This document shows positions 63,704 to 64,000 of a stretch of DNA of 64,000 bases, one piece after another. The notes beneath the pieces were generated by a model that saw nothing but the letters and a program-made list of their open reading frames with translations, was not told the origin of the DNA and did no database searches. The first letter of the stretch is position 1. Each line of letters begins with the position of its first letter. The DNA is from G965222535 sp965222535 (lineage in GTDB: Bacteria > Pseudomonadota > Gammaproteobacteria > HK1): positions 248,001 through 312,000 of the forward strand of contig OZ244957.1 of the NCBI GenBank assembly GCA_965222535.1, read 5' to 3'. The position numbers and the translations under genes are program-made.

Positions 63704-64000
63704 ATGCCTTCCACTATCGCTATCGACGAAGCAACGGCCCGTAATGATCTTGCCGCCGCGCACCGCTTGGCGGTGATGCACGGTCTGAATGAAGGCACTT
63801 GGAACCACATCAGCTACCAGTTGGAGCATAGGATGCTGATTTCGCCCGGCTATACCCACTGGAGCCAGGTCTGCGCAAGCAATCTGACGTCGGTCAATGA
63901 CCAAGGGACGGTGGTTGGCGGTGCTTCAGCGCCGATCCGCCCGGGGTGGATCATTCATTACCCGCTACACCAACGCCGCCCGGATGCGCGCTGCATCGCT
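63704..64000 (+). CDS. Class II aldolase/adducin-family protein, 3'-truncated by window edge
   Basis: The first 99 residues are visible. LAAAHRLAVMHGLNEGTWNHISYQL (~16-40) matches the conserved start of the class II aldolase/adducin fold (L.AA.R......GL..GT.GHIS), and the frame is open to the end of the window. AGGGGA lies about 6 nt before the ATG. Substrate and the zinc-binding histidines lie partly beyond the edge. Family members cleave or decarboxylate sugar phosphates and related acids. Confidence 0.85.
   Translation, partial: MPSTIAIDEATARNDLAAAHRLAVMHGLNEGTWNHISYQLEHRMLISPGYTHWSQVCASNLTSVNDQGTVVGGASAPIRPGWIIHYPLHQRRPDARCIA

Overview
The window looks like a chromosomal segment of a moderately GC-rich gammaproteobacterium. 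ProS and especially RpsB read like gammaproteobacterial proteins. A giant LRR/cadherin-like autotransporter, transporters for peptides and osmolytes or amino acids, a pyrrolysine-free MttB-family protein, and many dispersed palindromic repeats together suggest a marine, possibly host-associated organism. That lifestyle is inference; no 16S or other definitive marker is present and I see no tRNA or rRNA gene.

Layout. 1-2836: the 3' part of proS, then rpsB with its own leader and no tsf behind it. 3201-9461: a complete peptide-type ABC importer (two permeases, a fused double ATPase, an unlisted 33-aa membrane peptide, then the binding protein behind a terminator). 9747-12679: a LysE/RhtB exporter and an AT-rich fused ProW-type permease on the minus strand. 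12680-13753: repeats and an IS5-like transposase remnant. 13754-17801: a metC-like lyase and aconitase A. 18175-23000: a type III-like restriction-modification pair. 23461-30633: uronate-dehydrogenase-like SDR, CmcJ/NvfI-type oxygenase, EamA transporter, a second family 5 binding protein, and a membrane class III cyclase overlapping a methyltransferase.

31211-32489 is the most unusual stretch. Three attC-like sites plus one degenerate site delimit three small gene cassettes without a visible integrase (a CALIN). The cassettes carry a GIY-YIG protein lacking an AUG start, a 276-bp inverted-repeat element with a 38-aa basic ORF, and a 49-aa cysteine-containing protein. A guanylate-kinase-like fragment follows. 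Directly after it, 32490-33890 is a tandem array with alternating 260/284-bp periods, whose units contain hairpins that differ in sequence but keep their pairing.

34025-42520 holds a BMP-family binding protein, type III glutamine synthetase, thioredoxin reductase, a TlpA-like thioredoxin, two cobalamin genes (cbiD and cobK/cbiJ) and dapD. 43230-60873 holds a 5291-aa surface protein with eight cysteine-marked LRR/cadherin modules and a C-terminal autotransporter barrel, followed by a second, passenger-less barrel protein. 61070-64000 holds an MttB-like methyltransferase, a DUF4399 protein and the start of a class II aldolase.

A mosaic repeat family (about 100-150 bp, ending TTTTTCGAGGT) occurs at least ten times between genes. 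Its palindromic half sits behind several genes like a terminator, and its other end lies just before several start codons, where it may supply the Shine-Dalgarno sequence.
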